Source: Subtercola endophyticus (GTDB lineage Bacteria; Actinomycetota; Actinomycetes; Actinomycetales; Microbacteriaceae). From it: DNA of 64,000 nt. Each line of letters begins with the position of its first letter. Within the stretch, counting starts at the first letter, position 1. Below the pieces are notes generated by a model, which saw nothing but the letters and a program-made list of their open reading frames with translations, was not told the DNA's origin and did not search any database. Location of the stretch: positions 2,914,001-2,978,000 of the forward strand of contig NZ_CP087997.1 of assembly GCF_021044565.1 (NCBI RefSeq), written 5' to 3'. Below are positions 32,574 through 41,276 of the stretch, piece by piece. The position numbers and the translations under genes were made by a program.

Positions 32574-33116
32574 ATGACGGAGAATGAGCGGGTCGCCGAG
32601 AAGACGATCGAAAGGGTGTCGCCGGTTTCGGCATGGGAGGCGCTGTTTCGCGCCCAGGTCACTGTCATGCGAAAGCTTGCCGAAGACTTTCCCTCGCATG
32701 TGATCTCGCTCACCGAGTACGACGTCATGTACACCCTGTCGATTCAAACCCATCGGCGCATGCGCATTCGCGACCTGAACAGCCGCACCCTGCTCACGCA
32801 GCCGAGCGTCTCGCGGCTCGTCGACCGCCTCACCGCTAAGGGCCTGTTGTCGAAGTCTGTCGACCCGTCTGACGGGCGCGGAACCATCGTCACCCTCACC
32901 GACCAGGGCTTCGAGGTGTACCGGGATGCCGCGCGGGTGCACGGCCGCTCCATCACCGGGCAGATGACCATGGCGCTCGACCCCGACGAACTCGCCCAGC
33001 TTCAGGCGCTCTGCGACAAGCTGCGCATCGGCGTCAGCGGCGGAAACGACGACTGCGTCATCGACCCCGACGCGTCAGACCCCGGTGCTGCGGCCGACGC
33101 GCCCGGGGCGCCGTGA
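32574..33116 (+). CDS. MarR-family regulator
   Basis: 180 residues with a winged helix: VISLTEYDVMYTLS, recognition region LLTQPSVSRLVDRLTAKGLL, and wing SVDPSDGRGTIVTLTDQG. The acidic C-terminal tail is disordered. The ATG at 32574 is seven bases after GGGAGAGG; the adjacent GTG at 32571 is possible. It overlaps the photolyase gene by four bases (GTGA), so it may control light or redox repair functions; this is inferred from linkage only. Confidence 0.9.
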   Translation: MTENERVAEKTIERVSPVSAWEALFRAQVTVMRKLAEDFPSHVISLTEYDVMYTLSIQTHRRMRIRDLNSRTLLTQPSVSRLVDRLTAKGLLSKSVDPSDGRGTIVTLTDQGFEVYRDAARVHGRSITGQMTMALDPDELAQLQALCDKLRIGVSGGNDDCVIDPDASDPGAAADAPGAP

Positions 33117-34492
33117 CACCGAGCACCGCAGGCTCGCCCACACTCGTCTGGTTTCGCGACGATCTGCGCGTGGCCGATCATCCGGCCCTGCACGCGGCGG
33201 TCGAGCGCGGCGAACGCATCGTATGCGTCTACGTCTTCGACGAAGTGAGCGAGGGCATCCGCCCGCTCGGCGACGCGTCGAAGTGGTGGTTGCACCACTC
33301 GCTCGTGGCGCTTGCGGGCGAACTGGATGCCCGGGGCCTCGCCCTCACGCTGCGCTCCGGCCCCGCGGCCGAGGTCGTCGCAGAACTTGCGGCAGCAACG
33401 AACGCCGGTGCCGTGTATTGGAATCGCCGCTACGGACTAGCCGAACGCCAGCTCGACACCGCACTCAAGGCCGAGCTGAAAGCCCAGGGCATCGAAGCAC
33501 GCAGCTTTCAGGCGAACGTACTTTTCGAGCCGTGGACTCTGCAGACCGGCCAAGGCCAGCCCTACCGCGTCTTCACGCCGTTCTGGAAGGCCTGCCTCGG
33601 CGTTCCAGCGCCGCGCAAGCCGCTGCCGGCGCCCAGCGCCGAGACGGTGGCGAAGCTCGGAACGCCGGGCGGGCATCCGCACTCCGAGCGCCTCGACGAC
33701 TGGCACCTGCTCCCCGAGCATCCTGACTGGGCCAGGGGCCTGCGTGACGCGTGGCAGCCGGGCGAGAAGGCCGCTCACGCCCAGCTGCGTGACTTCACGG
33801 CGCACAAGCTCGCCGAGTACCTGCACGACCGCGATCACCCCGCAGAAGACGCCACCTCGCGAATGTCGCCGCGGCTGCGCTGGGGCGAGATGAGCCCGTT
33901 CCAGCTATGGCACTCCGTCGATCATCAGGCGCCTGGCGCCGCAGGCTTTCTGCGTGAGCTCGGTTGGCGTGAGTTCGCCTATCACTTGCTCTACAACTTC
34001 CCCGAGATCACCCACGAGAACATGCGCCCGGCCTTCAACGCCATGCCGTGGCGAAAGCCCATCGACGACGAACTCGAGCGCTGGCAGCAGGGCCGCACGG
34101 GCATCCCGCTCGTCGACGCCGGCATGCGCGAGCTCTGGCAGACGGGCGTGATGCATAACCGCATCCGCATGGTCGCAGCGTCGTTTCTGGTGAAGAACCT
34201 GCTGCTCGACTGGCGCATCGGCGAGGCCTGGTTCTGGGACACACTGGTCGATGCCGACCCCGCGAGCAACGCGATGAACTGGCAGTGGGTGGCCGGGTCG
34301 GGCGTGGATGCCGCACCCTACTTTCGCGTCTTCAACCCCGAGTTGCAGCAGAAGAAGTTCGACCCCCGCGGCGAGTACGTGGCCCGGTTCGTGCCCGAGT
34401 ACGCAACGAACGAGTACCCCGCCCCGATGGTGGACCTCGGCGAATCGCGCAAGCGCGCCCTCGCGGCCTACGACGTGATCCGCGGATCGTAG
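33113..34492 (+). CDS. phr: Deoxyribodipyrimidine photolyase
   Basis: Repairs UV-induced pyrimidine dimers with light via FADH-. At 459 residues it is a class I CPD photolyase/cryptochrome. It begins PTLVWFRDDLRVADHPAL, the FAD-domain signatures WREFAYHLLYNFP, TGIPLVDAGMRELWQTG and MHNRIRMVAASFLVKNLL are intact, and the Trp-rich WDTLVDADPASNAMNWQW is present. The GTG start overlaps marR. A cryptochrome role cannot be excluded by sequence alone. Confidence 0.94.
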   Translation: MTPSTAGSPTLVWFRDDLRVADHPALHAAVERGERIVCVYVFDEVSEGIRPLGDASKWWLHHSLVALAGELDARGLALTLRSGPAAEVVAELAAATNAGAVYWNRRYGLAERQLDTALKAELKAQGIEARSFQANVLFEPWTLQTGQGQPYRVFTPFWKACLGVPAPRKPLPAPSAETVAKLGTPGGHPHSERLDDWHLLPEHPDWARGLRDAWQPGEKAAHAQLRDFTAHKLAEYLHDRDHPAEDATSRMSPRLRWGEMSPFQLWHSVDHQAPGAAGFLRELGWREFAYHLLYNFPEITHENMRPAFNAMPWRKPIDDELERWQQGRTGIPLVDAGMRELWQTGVMHNRIRMVAASFLVKNLLLDWRIGEAWFWDTLVDADPASNAMNWQWVAGSGVDAAPYFRVFNPELQQKKFDPRGEYVARFVPEYATNEYPAPMVDLGESRKRALAAYDVIRGS

Positions 34493-34603
34493 CCGAGTAG
34501 GTGGCCCTAGAGGGGCCAGGTGCGAGCGCCGCCGGGCATCCTGTTTTCTGGCGCAGTCGCCGGGAGGCGCACTAGATTGGGGTGATAACGGAAAGGGCAA
34601 CTC

Positions 34604-35200
34604 ATGGGCATCTTTTCACCAGGCTTCGTCGGCCGTCGGCGCGACGCGAACCCGCTGCTGCCGCCCGGGCAGTACGAGGTCTCGAACTTTCCGGTGCTGT
34701 CTGCCGGGCCGACACCGAAGATCAACCTCGACGACTGGGCGTTCTCGATCAGGGCCGGCAACGGCGACCTGAAAGCGTGGAACTGGCAGACGCTCATGGC
34801 GCAGCCCATCGAGCAGTTCACCGTCGACCTGCACTGCGTCACGCGCTGGTCGCAGTTCGGAATGGGCTGGCGCGGCGTCTCCCTCGACGTGCTGCTCGAC
34901 GGTGTCGACACCTCGACGACTCCGTACGCGATGGCGGGCTGCTATGGCGGATACACGACCAACGTGCGCATGTCAGACCTGCTCGGCGGAAAAGCCTGGG
35001 TCGCCTTCGAGTTCGACGGCAAGCCGCTCGCCCCCGAGCACGGCGGCCCAGCGCGGCTGCTCATCCCGCACCTCTACCTCTGGAAGAGCGCCAAGTGGCT
35101 CAACAGCCTGACCCTGATGGATCACCACGAGCTCGGCTTCTGGGAGATGTACGGTTACAACGACATCGGCGATCCCTGGAAAGAAGAAAGATACAGTTGA
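34604..35200 (+). CDS. Molybdopterin-dependent sulfite oxidase-like oxidoreductase
   Basis: 198 residues of the YedY/sulfite oxidase fold. The Mo-ligating cysteine is in DLHCVTRWSQFG, and CYGGYTTN and GGPARLLIPHLYLWKSAKW follow as in short MsrP-like proteins. No Tat or Sec signal is visible, so it appears cytoplasmic, unlike YedY. ATG 34604 has AAAGGG nine bases upstream. The gene 13 bases downstream encodes a ferredoxin-reductase-like protein, its probable electron partner. The substrate is unknown. Confidence 0.86.
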   Translation: MGIFSPGFVGRRRDANPLLPPGQYEVSNFPVLSAGPTPKINLDDWAFSIRAGNGDLKAWNWQTLMAQPIEQFTVDLHCVTRWSQFGMGWRGVSLDVLLDGVDTSTTPYAMAGCYGGYTTNVRMSDLLGGKAWVAFEFDGKPLAPEHGGPARLLIPHLYLWKSAKWLNSLTLMDHHELGFWEMYGYNDIGDPWKEERYS

Positions 35201-35213
35201 GCAGGGTCGCTTA

Positions 35214-35948
35214 GTGGTCGACTGGCACATGGCGCGCGTCGCCGAGATTCACGAAGAGACCGCCACAGCGCGTTCGCTGCGACTGAAGATCGACGAGTGG
35301 CCCGGGCAGCTTTCGGGGCAGCACCTCGACATCCGCGTGACCGCACCCGATGGGTACCAGGCGTCGCGTGAGTACTCGATCGCCTCGGGGGCGTCGACAG
35401 ATGGGGATGCCCTGGTCGAGGTCTCGGTCGAAGAACTGCCCGATGGCGAGCTCTCGCCGTACCTGGTGCGCGGAGTCGAGGTGGGCGACATGCTCGAGGT
35501 GCGAGGTCCCGTCGGCGGATACTTCGTGTGGCGACCGGAGCAACCCGAACCCGTGCAACTCATCGCCGGCGGGTCGGGCGTCGTGCCGCTGATGTCGATG
35601 TTGCGCACCCATGCTGCTGCCGGGCATCCGACGCCCATGCGGCTGCTCTACTCGGTGCGCGCGCCACAGTTCGTGTTCTACATGGACGAGTTCATGCAGC
35701 TTGCAGAGCAGTCGAACGACAGCGTCATGCTCGACTATGCCTACACTCGCGAGGCGCCCGAGGGCTGGGCTCGCTCGGTCGGCAGGCTCACCCGCGACGA
35801 GGTCATCAAACTGACCCTGCCGCCGGAGCAGAACCCGATCACCTACATCTGCGGCCCGAACAGTTTTGTCGAGAACATCGCGATGTGGATGGTCGACCTC
35901 GGCCACCCCGCCGAACGGGTGCGTACCGAGCGTTTCGGGGGCGCCTAG
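35214..35948 (+). CDS. FAD/NAD(P)-binding ferredoxin reductase-like protein
   Basis: 244 residues with the FNR fold: FAD motif SREYSIAS near residue 60, GPVGGYFVW, NAD(P) motif LIAGGSGVVPLMSML and the C-terminal YICGPNSFVENI. No [2Fe-2S] domain is fused. It probably passes electrons between NAD(P)H and the sulfite-oxidase-like protein encoded just upstream. It uses a GTG start, with only a weak upstream GCAGGG; translational coupling is likely. Confidence 0.87.
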   Translation: MVDWHMARVAEIHEETATARSLRLKIDEWPGQLSGQHLDIRVTAPDGYQASREYSIASGASTDGDALVEVSVEELPDGELSPYLVRGVEVGDMLEVRGPVGGYFVWRPEQPEPVQLIAGGSGVVPLMSMLRTHAAAGHPTPMRLLYSVRAPQFVFYMDEFMQLAEQSNDSVMLDYAYTREAPEGWARSVGRLTRDEVIKLTLPPEQNPITYICGPNSFVENIAMWMVDLGHPAERVRTERFGGA

Positions 35949-35952
35949 ACCG

Positions 35953-36720
35953 TCAACTCAGGTGCTCGGCGAAGAAGGCGTCGATGCGCTGCCAGGCGTC
36001 AGCGGCCGCCTCGGGGTTGGGGCCGGCTCCGAGAATCACGGCGGTGAGCGGACGCATGGCCGCGGGGCCCGTCGGCGCATCGTTCAGAAACGAGTGGCCC
36101 GCCTTTGCGTACTGTTTGACGTTGTGCGGCACACCCTGACGTGACAGTTCGGCAGCCAGCTTCGCCGCCGCTCCCTGCTGCGTGAAGTCACGAGCGCCGT
36201 AGCTGGCGACGATCGGGCACGGGTCGGTGAGCACCTTCGCGAGATCGCGCGGCGGCGGCCCGTAGTTGACGCTGGCGGCGTCGAATCCGCGGCCCGAAGC
36301 CGCGACGAGGGCGAACGCACCGCCCATGCAGAAGCCGAGGATGCCGATCTTTCCGGTGCAGTCTTCGCGCGCGGCGAGATACGCCCGCGCCGCCTCGACG
36401 TCGACCCACGCGCGGCCCTCGCCGCTGGTGATCGCGGCGAATGTGGCACGAATGCAGTGCCGCACTCCGCCGTCGACGAAGAGGTCGGGCATCAGAACGA
36501 GAAAGCCGGCCGCGGCCATCCTGTCGACCTGCCTGCGCATCACGTCGGTCATGCCGAACGCCTCGAACACCATGACGACCGCCGGCCAGGGGCCTTCGCC
36601 CGCCGGCACAGCCAGCACACCATAGAGCCCCGGGCTCATGCCCGGCAGATCTGCGCCACTCAGGTCGACATCGGTGACGGTCACGCCGCGGTGGGGGGTG
36701 GATGCTCGTTCGGCGCTCAT
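35953..36720 (-). CDS. Dienelactone hydrolase family protein
   Basis: 255-residue alpha/beta hydrolase. The catalytic triad is visible: nucleophile Cys in GFCMGGAFAL, Asp in YGARDFTQQ, His in KAGHSFLND. The early VMVFEAFGM matches the dienelactone hydrolase glutamate region. The natural substrate is unknown. ATG 36720 follows GAGGGAG. It is convergent with the FNR-like gene with four bases between. Confidence 0.9.
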   Translation of the reverse strand: MSAERASTPHRGVTVTDVDLSGADLPGMSPGLYGVLAVPAGEGPWPAVVMVFEAFGMTDVMRRQVDRMAAAGFLVLMPDLFVDGGVRHCIRATFAAITSGEGRAWVDVEAARAYLAAREDCTGKIGILGFCMGGAFALVAASGRGFDAASVNYGPPPRDLAKVLTDPCPIVASYGARDFTQQGAAAKLAAELSRQGVPHNVKQYAKAGHSFLNDAPTGPAAMRPLTAVILGAGPNPEAAADAWQRIDAFFAEHLS

Positions 36721-36814
36721 GGGTGCTCCCTCGGTTGGTGAAATCCTAGGCGGTCGCGCCGAGAGAAGCGTTGCCTGAACGAGTCGACCCGAGCAAGCCC
36801 AGCAGCGAAGCGCC

Positions 36815-37858
36815 TCAGGCCAGCGTCGCGATGTCGATCACGAAGCGGTAGCGCACATCCGAGGCGAGCACACGTTCGTAGGCCTCGTTGATCTGATCGG
36901 CCGAGATGATTTCGACCTCGGGCGCGATGCCGTGCTCGGCGCAGAAGTCGAGCATCTGCTGTGTCTCCGCGATGCTGCCGATGCTCGACCCGGCGAACGA
37001 ACGGCGGTTGCCGAACAGGCGAAAGACGGCGACCGGCAGCGCCTCGGGCGGCGCGCCGACGCTGACCAGCGTGCCATCCAGTCTCAGCAATCCGAGGTAG
37101 GCGTTGATGTCGATGACCGCGCTCACCGTGTTGATGATCAGATCGAAGCTGTTACGCAGGTCTTTGAGGGTCGCCGGGTCGCTCGTGGCGTAGTAGTGGT
37201 CGGCGCCGAGGCGCAGCCCGTCGTCTTTTTTGCTCAGCGACTGCGAGAGAACCGTCACCTCGGCCCCCATCGCATGGGCGATCTTCACGGCCATGTGCCC
37301 GAGGCCGCCCATGCCGACAACGGCGACGCGCTTGCCGGGCCCAGCGTTCCAGTGCGCGAGCGGCGAATACGTGGTGATACCAGCGCAGAGCAGCGGCGCA
37401 GCGGCCTCATACGGGATGCTCTGCGGCACCTTCAGCACGAAGTCTTCGACGACCACGATGTGGGTCGAGTACCCGCCCTGGGTGATGCTGCCGTCGCGGT
37501 CGACCGAAGCGTAGGTTCCCGTGTTGCCGTTGAGGCAGTAGTTCTCGGCACCGGCGAGGCAGTTCTCGCACTCACGGCACGAGTTGACCATGCAGCCGAC
37601 GCCGACACGGTCGCCCACGGCGTGCAGGGTCACGGCGCTTCCGACCTCAGTAACGGTGCCCACGATCTCGTGCCCGACGGTGAGCGGGTAGACCATGTCG
37701 CCCCATTCACCCCGCACGGTGTGAATGTCGGAGTGACAGATGCCTGCGTAGGCGATCTCGATGAGCACGTCGTTCGGGCCGACAGGGCGTCGCTCGATGG
37801 TGGTCTTGACGAGCGGTTCGGTGGCAGAAACAGCGGCATAAGCGGCGACGGTAGACAC
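36815..37858 (-). CDS. Zinc-dependent NAD(P)-alcohol dehydrogenase
   Basis: 347-residue medium-chain dehydrogenase. Catalytic zinc region GICHSDIH and GHEIVGTV; structural zinc cysteines in [16 protein letters not shown]; dinucleotide motif [13 protein letters not shown]. It resembles the YahK/AdhC-type aldehyde reductases acting on cinnamyl or aliphatic aldehydes. GTG 37858 is chosen because GGAGA precedes it; the frame stays open upstream through GC-rich repeats without plausible protein. Confidence 0.92.
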   Translation of the reverse strand: MSTVAAYAAVSATEPLVKTTIERRPVGPNDVLIEIAYAGICHSDIHTVRGEWGDMVYPLTVGHEIVGTVTEVGSAVTLHAVGDRVGVGCMVNSCRECENCLAGAENYCLNGNTGTYASVDRDGSITQGGYSTHIVVVEDFVLKVPQSIPYEAAAPLLCAGITTYSPLAHWNAGPGKRVAVVGMGGLGHMAVKIAHAMGAEVTVLSQSLSKKDDGLRLGADHYYATSDPATLKDLRNSFDLIINTVSAVIDINAYLGLLRLDGTLVSVGAPPEALPVAVFRLFGNRRSFAGSSIGSIAETQQMLDFCAEHGIAPEVEIISADQINEAYERVLASDVRYRFVIDIATLA

Positions 37859-38059
37859 AGGTCTCCTCGGGAAGAAAGTCGGGTGGCGGTGAATCCAGTC
37901 TTTCATCCCGAAGCCGGCTCGGGCGCCGCGTCGGGGGTACTGATAGACCCTGCCGAGGTCGGAGTTGACCGCCCACCCACCGGCGAACCAGCGAAACTGA
38001 TCGTGCCTCGAAGTCGAAGCCCACGTTCTCGGCGTCGGCCGCGTAGCGCACGAGGGCAG

Positions 38060-38134
38060 GCACGGCGCCGCACGGCACGACACGGCACGGCGCCGCACGG
38101 CACGACACGGCACGGCGCTGCACGGGGCACCGCA
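38060..38134. repeat. 25-bp minisatellite, three copies
   Basis: Two exact 25-base units (38060-38084, 38085-38109) of GCACGGCGCCGCACGGCACG plus ACACG, then a diverged third. It lies in the 611-base gap 37859-38469, which otherwise holds no gene I can support; a TAGACT box near 38438 may be the promoter of the EEP-family gene. Confidence 0.85.
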
Positions 38135-38469
38135 CCCACGCTGCACGATAGCGGGCGGCCCCGGCTCCGCAGCTGAACCCTGCCTGCCGCTGCGGGCACC
38201 GAGGCCGCCCGTGTTCACCCGCCGAGCAGAACCCGTGGCCAGGGGCAATTGGGACCCGAGCCCACCGAGCCTGAGAGAAGCTGGAGCACCCGAATGCCCT
38301 GCAGCACCTCATTCTCAACGAAGTGTACTGAGCATATCTCACCTGTGTTCCAAGAGCAAACCGGTGAGCGCGTTAACTCCGAATGAAGAATGTGCCCGGG
38401 CATCCTGCTGGCACCGCACCCCCAGTGAAGCTCGTTAGACTGAAATGAGTACAGGCTGGGGCACGACCG

Positions 38470-39222
38470 TTGGGCGGTTTCGAACTGAAGATCATGAGCT
38501 ACAACCTGCGCAGGCATTCGGCGACCGCCGAGCTGGCGCGGTTGATCGAGCGATACCCCGTCGACGCGCTGACCCTGCAAGAAGGTGACGGCGTGCGCAT
38601 GCCCACCGAGATCGGCGATCTCAAGCTGGCCAGCGCCACGTACAAGAGCGAGCTCGGCCTGGCGATCTACTACCGCCCCGAGCGCTTCACCGCGCTCGAC
38701 TCGCACGCGTTTGCGCTGCGTAAAGCGATGCACGACCGCATGCTGCTGCCCGGAATCGAGCGCCTGTTGACCACGCACCTGGTCGACACCGAGACGGGTC
38801 AAGACGTTCAGCTCGCCTCTTTTCACGCGTCGCCCCTGTCGGCCACGAACATGCTGCGTCGCCGCCAGATCAAGTCTGCGCTCACGCATCTCGACGCGCT
38901 GAACACCGACGCGCCGACGCTCATGGCCGGTGACTTCAACTACCCGGTGCTGCGTAACAAGCTGATCCGACAGGTCGAGTCGGCCGGGTACTCGCTGTCG
39001 TTGAGCGACGGCCCCACGTACTTCTATACCAAGTCGATCGCGTACCACTTCGACTTTCTCACCTCGAAGGGCCTCGACATCCAGCTCGTAGAGACCCTCC
39101 CCCAGGGCCTCAGCGACCACCGCCCCATCATGGTGACCGCCGAGATTCTGAAGCGCGCAGCCCTCCAGAATCCCCCCGAGCCCGCCACCCACACGGGCCC
39201 CCTCTTCGACGAAGTCGACTGA
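38470..39222 (+). CDS. Endonuclease/exonuclease/phosphatase (EEP) family protein
   Basis: 250-residue DNase I-like fold. Catalytic landmarks: MSYNLRRH (Asn), LQEGDG (Glu, Mg), MAGDFNYP (Asp/Asn) and SDHRPIM (Asp-His) near the C-terminus. The substrate, nucleic acid or phospholipid, cannot be told. A TTG at 38470 matches homologue-like MGGFxLKxMSYN starts; the internal ATG at 38494 would truncate the first strand. Its stop is six bases before a structured repeat. Confidence 0.85.
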   Translation: MGGFELKIMSYNLRRHSATAELARLIERYPVDALTLQEGDGVRMPTEIGDLKLASATYKSELGLAIYYRPERFTALDSHAFALRKAMHDRMLLPGIERLLTTHLVDTETGQDVQLASFHASPLSATNMLRRRQIKSALTHLDALNTDAPTLMAGDFNYPVLRNKLIRQVESAGYSLSLSDGPTYFYTKSIAYHFDFLTSKGLDIQLVETLPQGLSDHRPIMVTAEILKRAALQNPPEPATHTGPLFDEVD

Positions 39223-39227
39223 ATACA

Positions 39228-39341
39228 TTGGTTCGCCGCCGCCTCTGCGGCGAACGGTGCGACTGGTATCGGGTGGCTCGAGTGTTGGCCGCTACCAACG
39301 CGTGACGCGACGAGCGCGGTCGCCGCGTCACGCCGACCTCG
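39228..39341 (+). repeat. Two-hairpin structured repeat, copy B-left
   Basis: Hairpin 1 GTTCGCCGC (39231-39239), loop CGCCTCT, GCGGCGAAC (39247-39255). Hairpin 2 GCGTGACGCG (39300-39309) and CGCGTCACGC (39324-39333). TGCGACTGG and GTTGGCCGCTACCA are conserved between them. It forms an inverted pair with 39472-39585 in the 389-base convergent gap 39223-39611. Confidence 0.85.
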
Positions 39342-39393
39342 TTCGGGTCGCCGCCGATTCTGGGCTCACGTGTCGGCACCCGCCCACATCCAT

Positions 39394-39441
39394 TTTGCGA
39401 AAAAGCACCTAAACCCCTTCGGGTAGGTGCTTTTTCGCAAA
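39394..39441. terminator. Dispersed palindrome, copy 4, at a convergent junction
   Basis: 18-base arms TTTGCGAAAAAGCACCTA (39394-39411) and TAGGTGCTTTTTCGCAAA (39424-39441) with an inner ACCC/GGGT pair. A strong bidirectional terminator, placed midway between two converging genes and between two inverted structured repeats. Confidence 0.85.
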
Positions 39442-39471
39442 GTCGATCTTGAAATCCAAGGACAGGCCAAA

Positions 39472-39585
39472 CGAGGTCGGCGGAACGCGGCGACCGCGCT
39501 CGTCGCGTTCCGCGTCGGTAGCGGCCAACACACCAACCACCCCGAACCAGTCGCACCGTTTGCCGCAGAGGCGGCGGCAAACCAA
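39472..39585 (-). repeat. Two-hairpin structured repeat, copy B-right (inverted)
   Basis: In plus orientation: hairpin 2 GCGGAACGCG (39480-39489) and CGCGTTCCGC (39504-39513), then hairpin 1 GTTTGCCGC (39558-39566), AGAGGCG, GCGGCAAAC (39574-39582). It is closer to copy B-left than to copy A. Confidence 0.85.
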
Positions 39586-39611
39586 CCAGCACAGGGCGGC
39601 GCATCAACGAA

Positions 39612-41276
39612 TCAGCGCAGTATTTTACCCGGGTTCAGGTTGTTGCCGGGGTCGACCGCCGTGAACATGCCCCGCACCAGGTCGGCGCCGGCCGGGGAGA
39701 TGTCTTGCTCGGTCCACTGCGAGTGCTCGACTCCCACGCTGTGGTGGTGCGAGAGCGTCGCGCCCGAGTCGATGAAGGCCTGCTGGATGGCCGACTTCAC
39801 CACGTCGTACTGCGCCAACGGATCGACGCCATCGTGCGTGAACGCGAACGTGAAGTAGAGGCACGCGCCCGAGTGCATCGAGTGCGAGAGGTGGCACATG
39901 ATCCAGCCGTCGACACCGATCTCGCCGTAGGCCTTGTTGGCGGCGGCGAACACGTTGTCGTACAGCGGCTTGAGCTTCGACCAGGGCGCAGCTGTCTCTG
40001 ACACGTCTGCCGCGGCACCGCGGTCGAGCAGGAAGTCGCGGAGGTACGGCGTGTCGAACTTCTTCTGGTCGTACAGCGCGCCCGGGCCCTTGCCCAGGGT
40101 AATGGCGCCGTGCTTCTTCATGACGTCGCCGACGACCGACTTCTGGTGGGCAACGTTCGCTGCCGTGCCCTCGTAGCCGATGAACGAGAGGCAGACCTCG
40201 TCGAGGTTCCAGCCGCGACGCTGCAGAAACGCGAACAGCGCCTTCTGCACCTGGCCGCTGATGCCGTGCGATGCCTTCGAGGTGGAGAACGAGAAGGCGG
40301 TCTCACGGGCATCCGACACCCTGGTGATCGACGGGGCGGCGTCGCTCTTGTTGATGTCGTGCATCGCGGCGAGCCCCGCGTCCCAGTCGCGGAACAAATA
40401 CCCGATGACCTCGCGCTTGGCGGGCAGCTTGTGCACCTGAACCGTGGCCTCGGTGATGACGCCGAGGCGGCCCTCGCTGCCGAGAATGGCCTCGCGCACG
40501 CTCGGCCCGGTGGCCGACGACGGAATCGGCCGAACGACGAGCAGCTTGCCCGGCTGAACCACGCGCAGGCCCTTGGTGATCTCGGCGATGTCGCCGTACT
40601 TGTCGCTCTGCATACCCGACGAGCGGGTGGCGATCCACCCGCCGAGCGTGGAGTAGGTGAAGCTGTCTGGCTGGTGCCCCATGGTCCAGCCGCGTGCGTT
40701 CAGCTGCTCTTCCATGTCGGGGCCGAGCACGCCGGCCTGAATCACCGCAAGACCCGAGTACTCGTCGATGTCGAGCACGCGCGACATGCGGCCCATGTCG
40801 AGCGAGATGACGGGGCGCGTCTCGGTGGCGATCGGCTCGAGCGAACCGACGATGTTGCTGCCCCCGCCGAACGGAATGATGACCGCGTCGCTGGCCACAG
40901 CGAGGTCGACGATGCGCTGCGTCGCGCTCTCGTCTGCCGGGTAGACCACCACGTCGGGGATGCGCGGCAGCACGCTGGCGCGCAGGCGAATCAGGTCGCG
41001 GATGCTCTTTCCGTACGTGTGCACGACGCGCTCTTCGTCGTCTTTCGTGGCGTATTCGGGCCCGACGATGAGCGTCAGCGCATCGAACAGCTCGTCAGGA
41101 GCCTGGCTGGCAGGAACCTCGAGCTCGTCGAACGAAATCGGCGGAACCGGCTCTTTCCACACGTCGATTCCGACGGCATTCACGACGAACGGCGCGAACC
41201 CGGGCTTGTCTTCGTGGTGAAAACCCACACCTTCGACGCCCCAGCCCCACCATTTCATGTGCTTGACGTCGGTCAT
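39612..41276 (-). CDS. Alkyl-dihydroxyacetonephosphate synthase (AGPS)-like flavoenzyme
   Basis: 554 residues matching AGPS from end to end. It has the N-terminal WWGWG, the FAD PP-loop IIPFGGGSNIVGS, the GHQPDSFTYSTLGGWIATRSSG core, EGRLGVITEA, GACLYFTFAF (Tyr474, catalytic Tyr position) and SHHHSVG (His510-512, the triple His of AGPS). AGPS exchanges the acyl group of acyl-DHAP for a fatty alcohol, forming the ether bond. A glycolate or lactate oxidase is less likely given the HHH motif. ATG 41276 overlaps the acyltransferase stop by four bases; it is the last gene of a three-gene operon. Confidence 0.82.
   Translation of the reverse strand: MTDVKHMKWWGWGVEGVGFHHEDKPGFAPFVVNAVGIDVWKEPVPPISFDELEVPASQAPDELFDALTLIVGPEYATKDDEERVVHTYGKSIRDLIRLRASVLPRIPDVVVYPADESATQRIVDLAVASDAVIIPFGGGSNIVGSLEPIATETRPVISLDMGRMSRVLDIDEYSGLAVIQAGVLGPDMEEQLNARGWTMGHQPDSFTYSTLGGWIATRSSGMQSDKYGDIAEITKGLRVVQPGKLLVVRPIPSSATGPSVREAILGSEGRLGVITEATVQVHKLPAKREVIGYLFRDWDAGLAAMHDINKSDAAPSITRVSDARETAFSFSTSKASHGISGQVQKALFAFLQRRGWNLDEVCLSFIGYEGTAANVAHQKSVVGDVMKKHGAITLGKGPGALYDQKKFDTPYLRDFLLDRGAAADVSETAAPWSKLKPLYDNVFAAANKAYGEIGVDGWIMCHLSHSMHSGACLYFTFAFTHDGVDPLAQYDVVKSAIQQAFIDSGATLSHHHSVGVEHSQWTEQDISPAGADLVRGMFTAVDPGNNLNPGKILR

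Noticed and set aside
37859..38248. N-terminal extension of the alcohol dehydrogenase through the 25-bp minisatellite
   Set aside because: The extra ~130 residues are Cys/Arg/Ala repeat translation with no homology-like features, and a ribosome binding site precedes GTG 37858.
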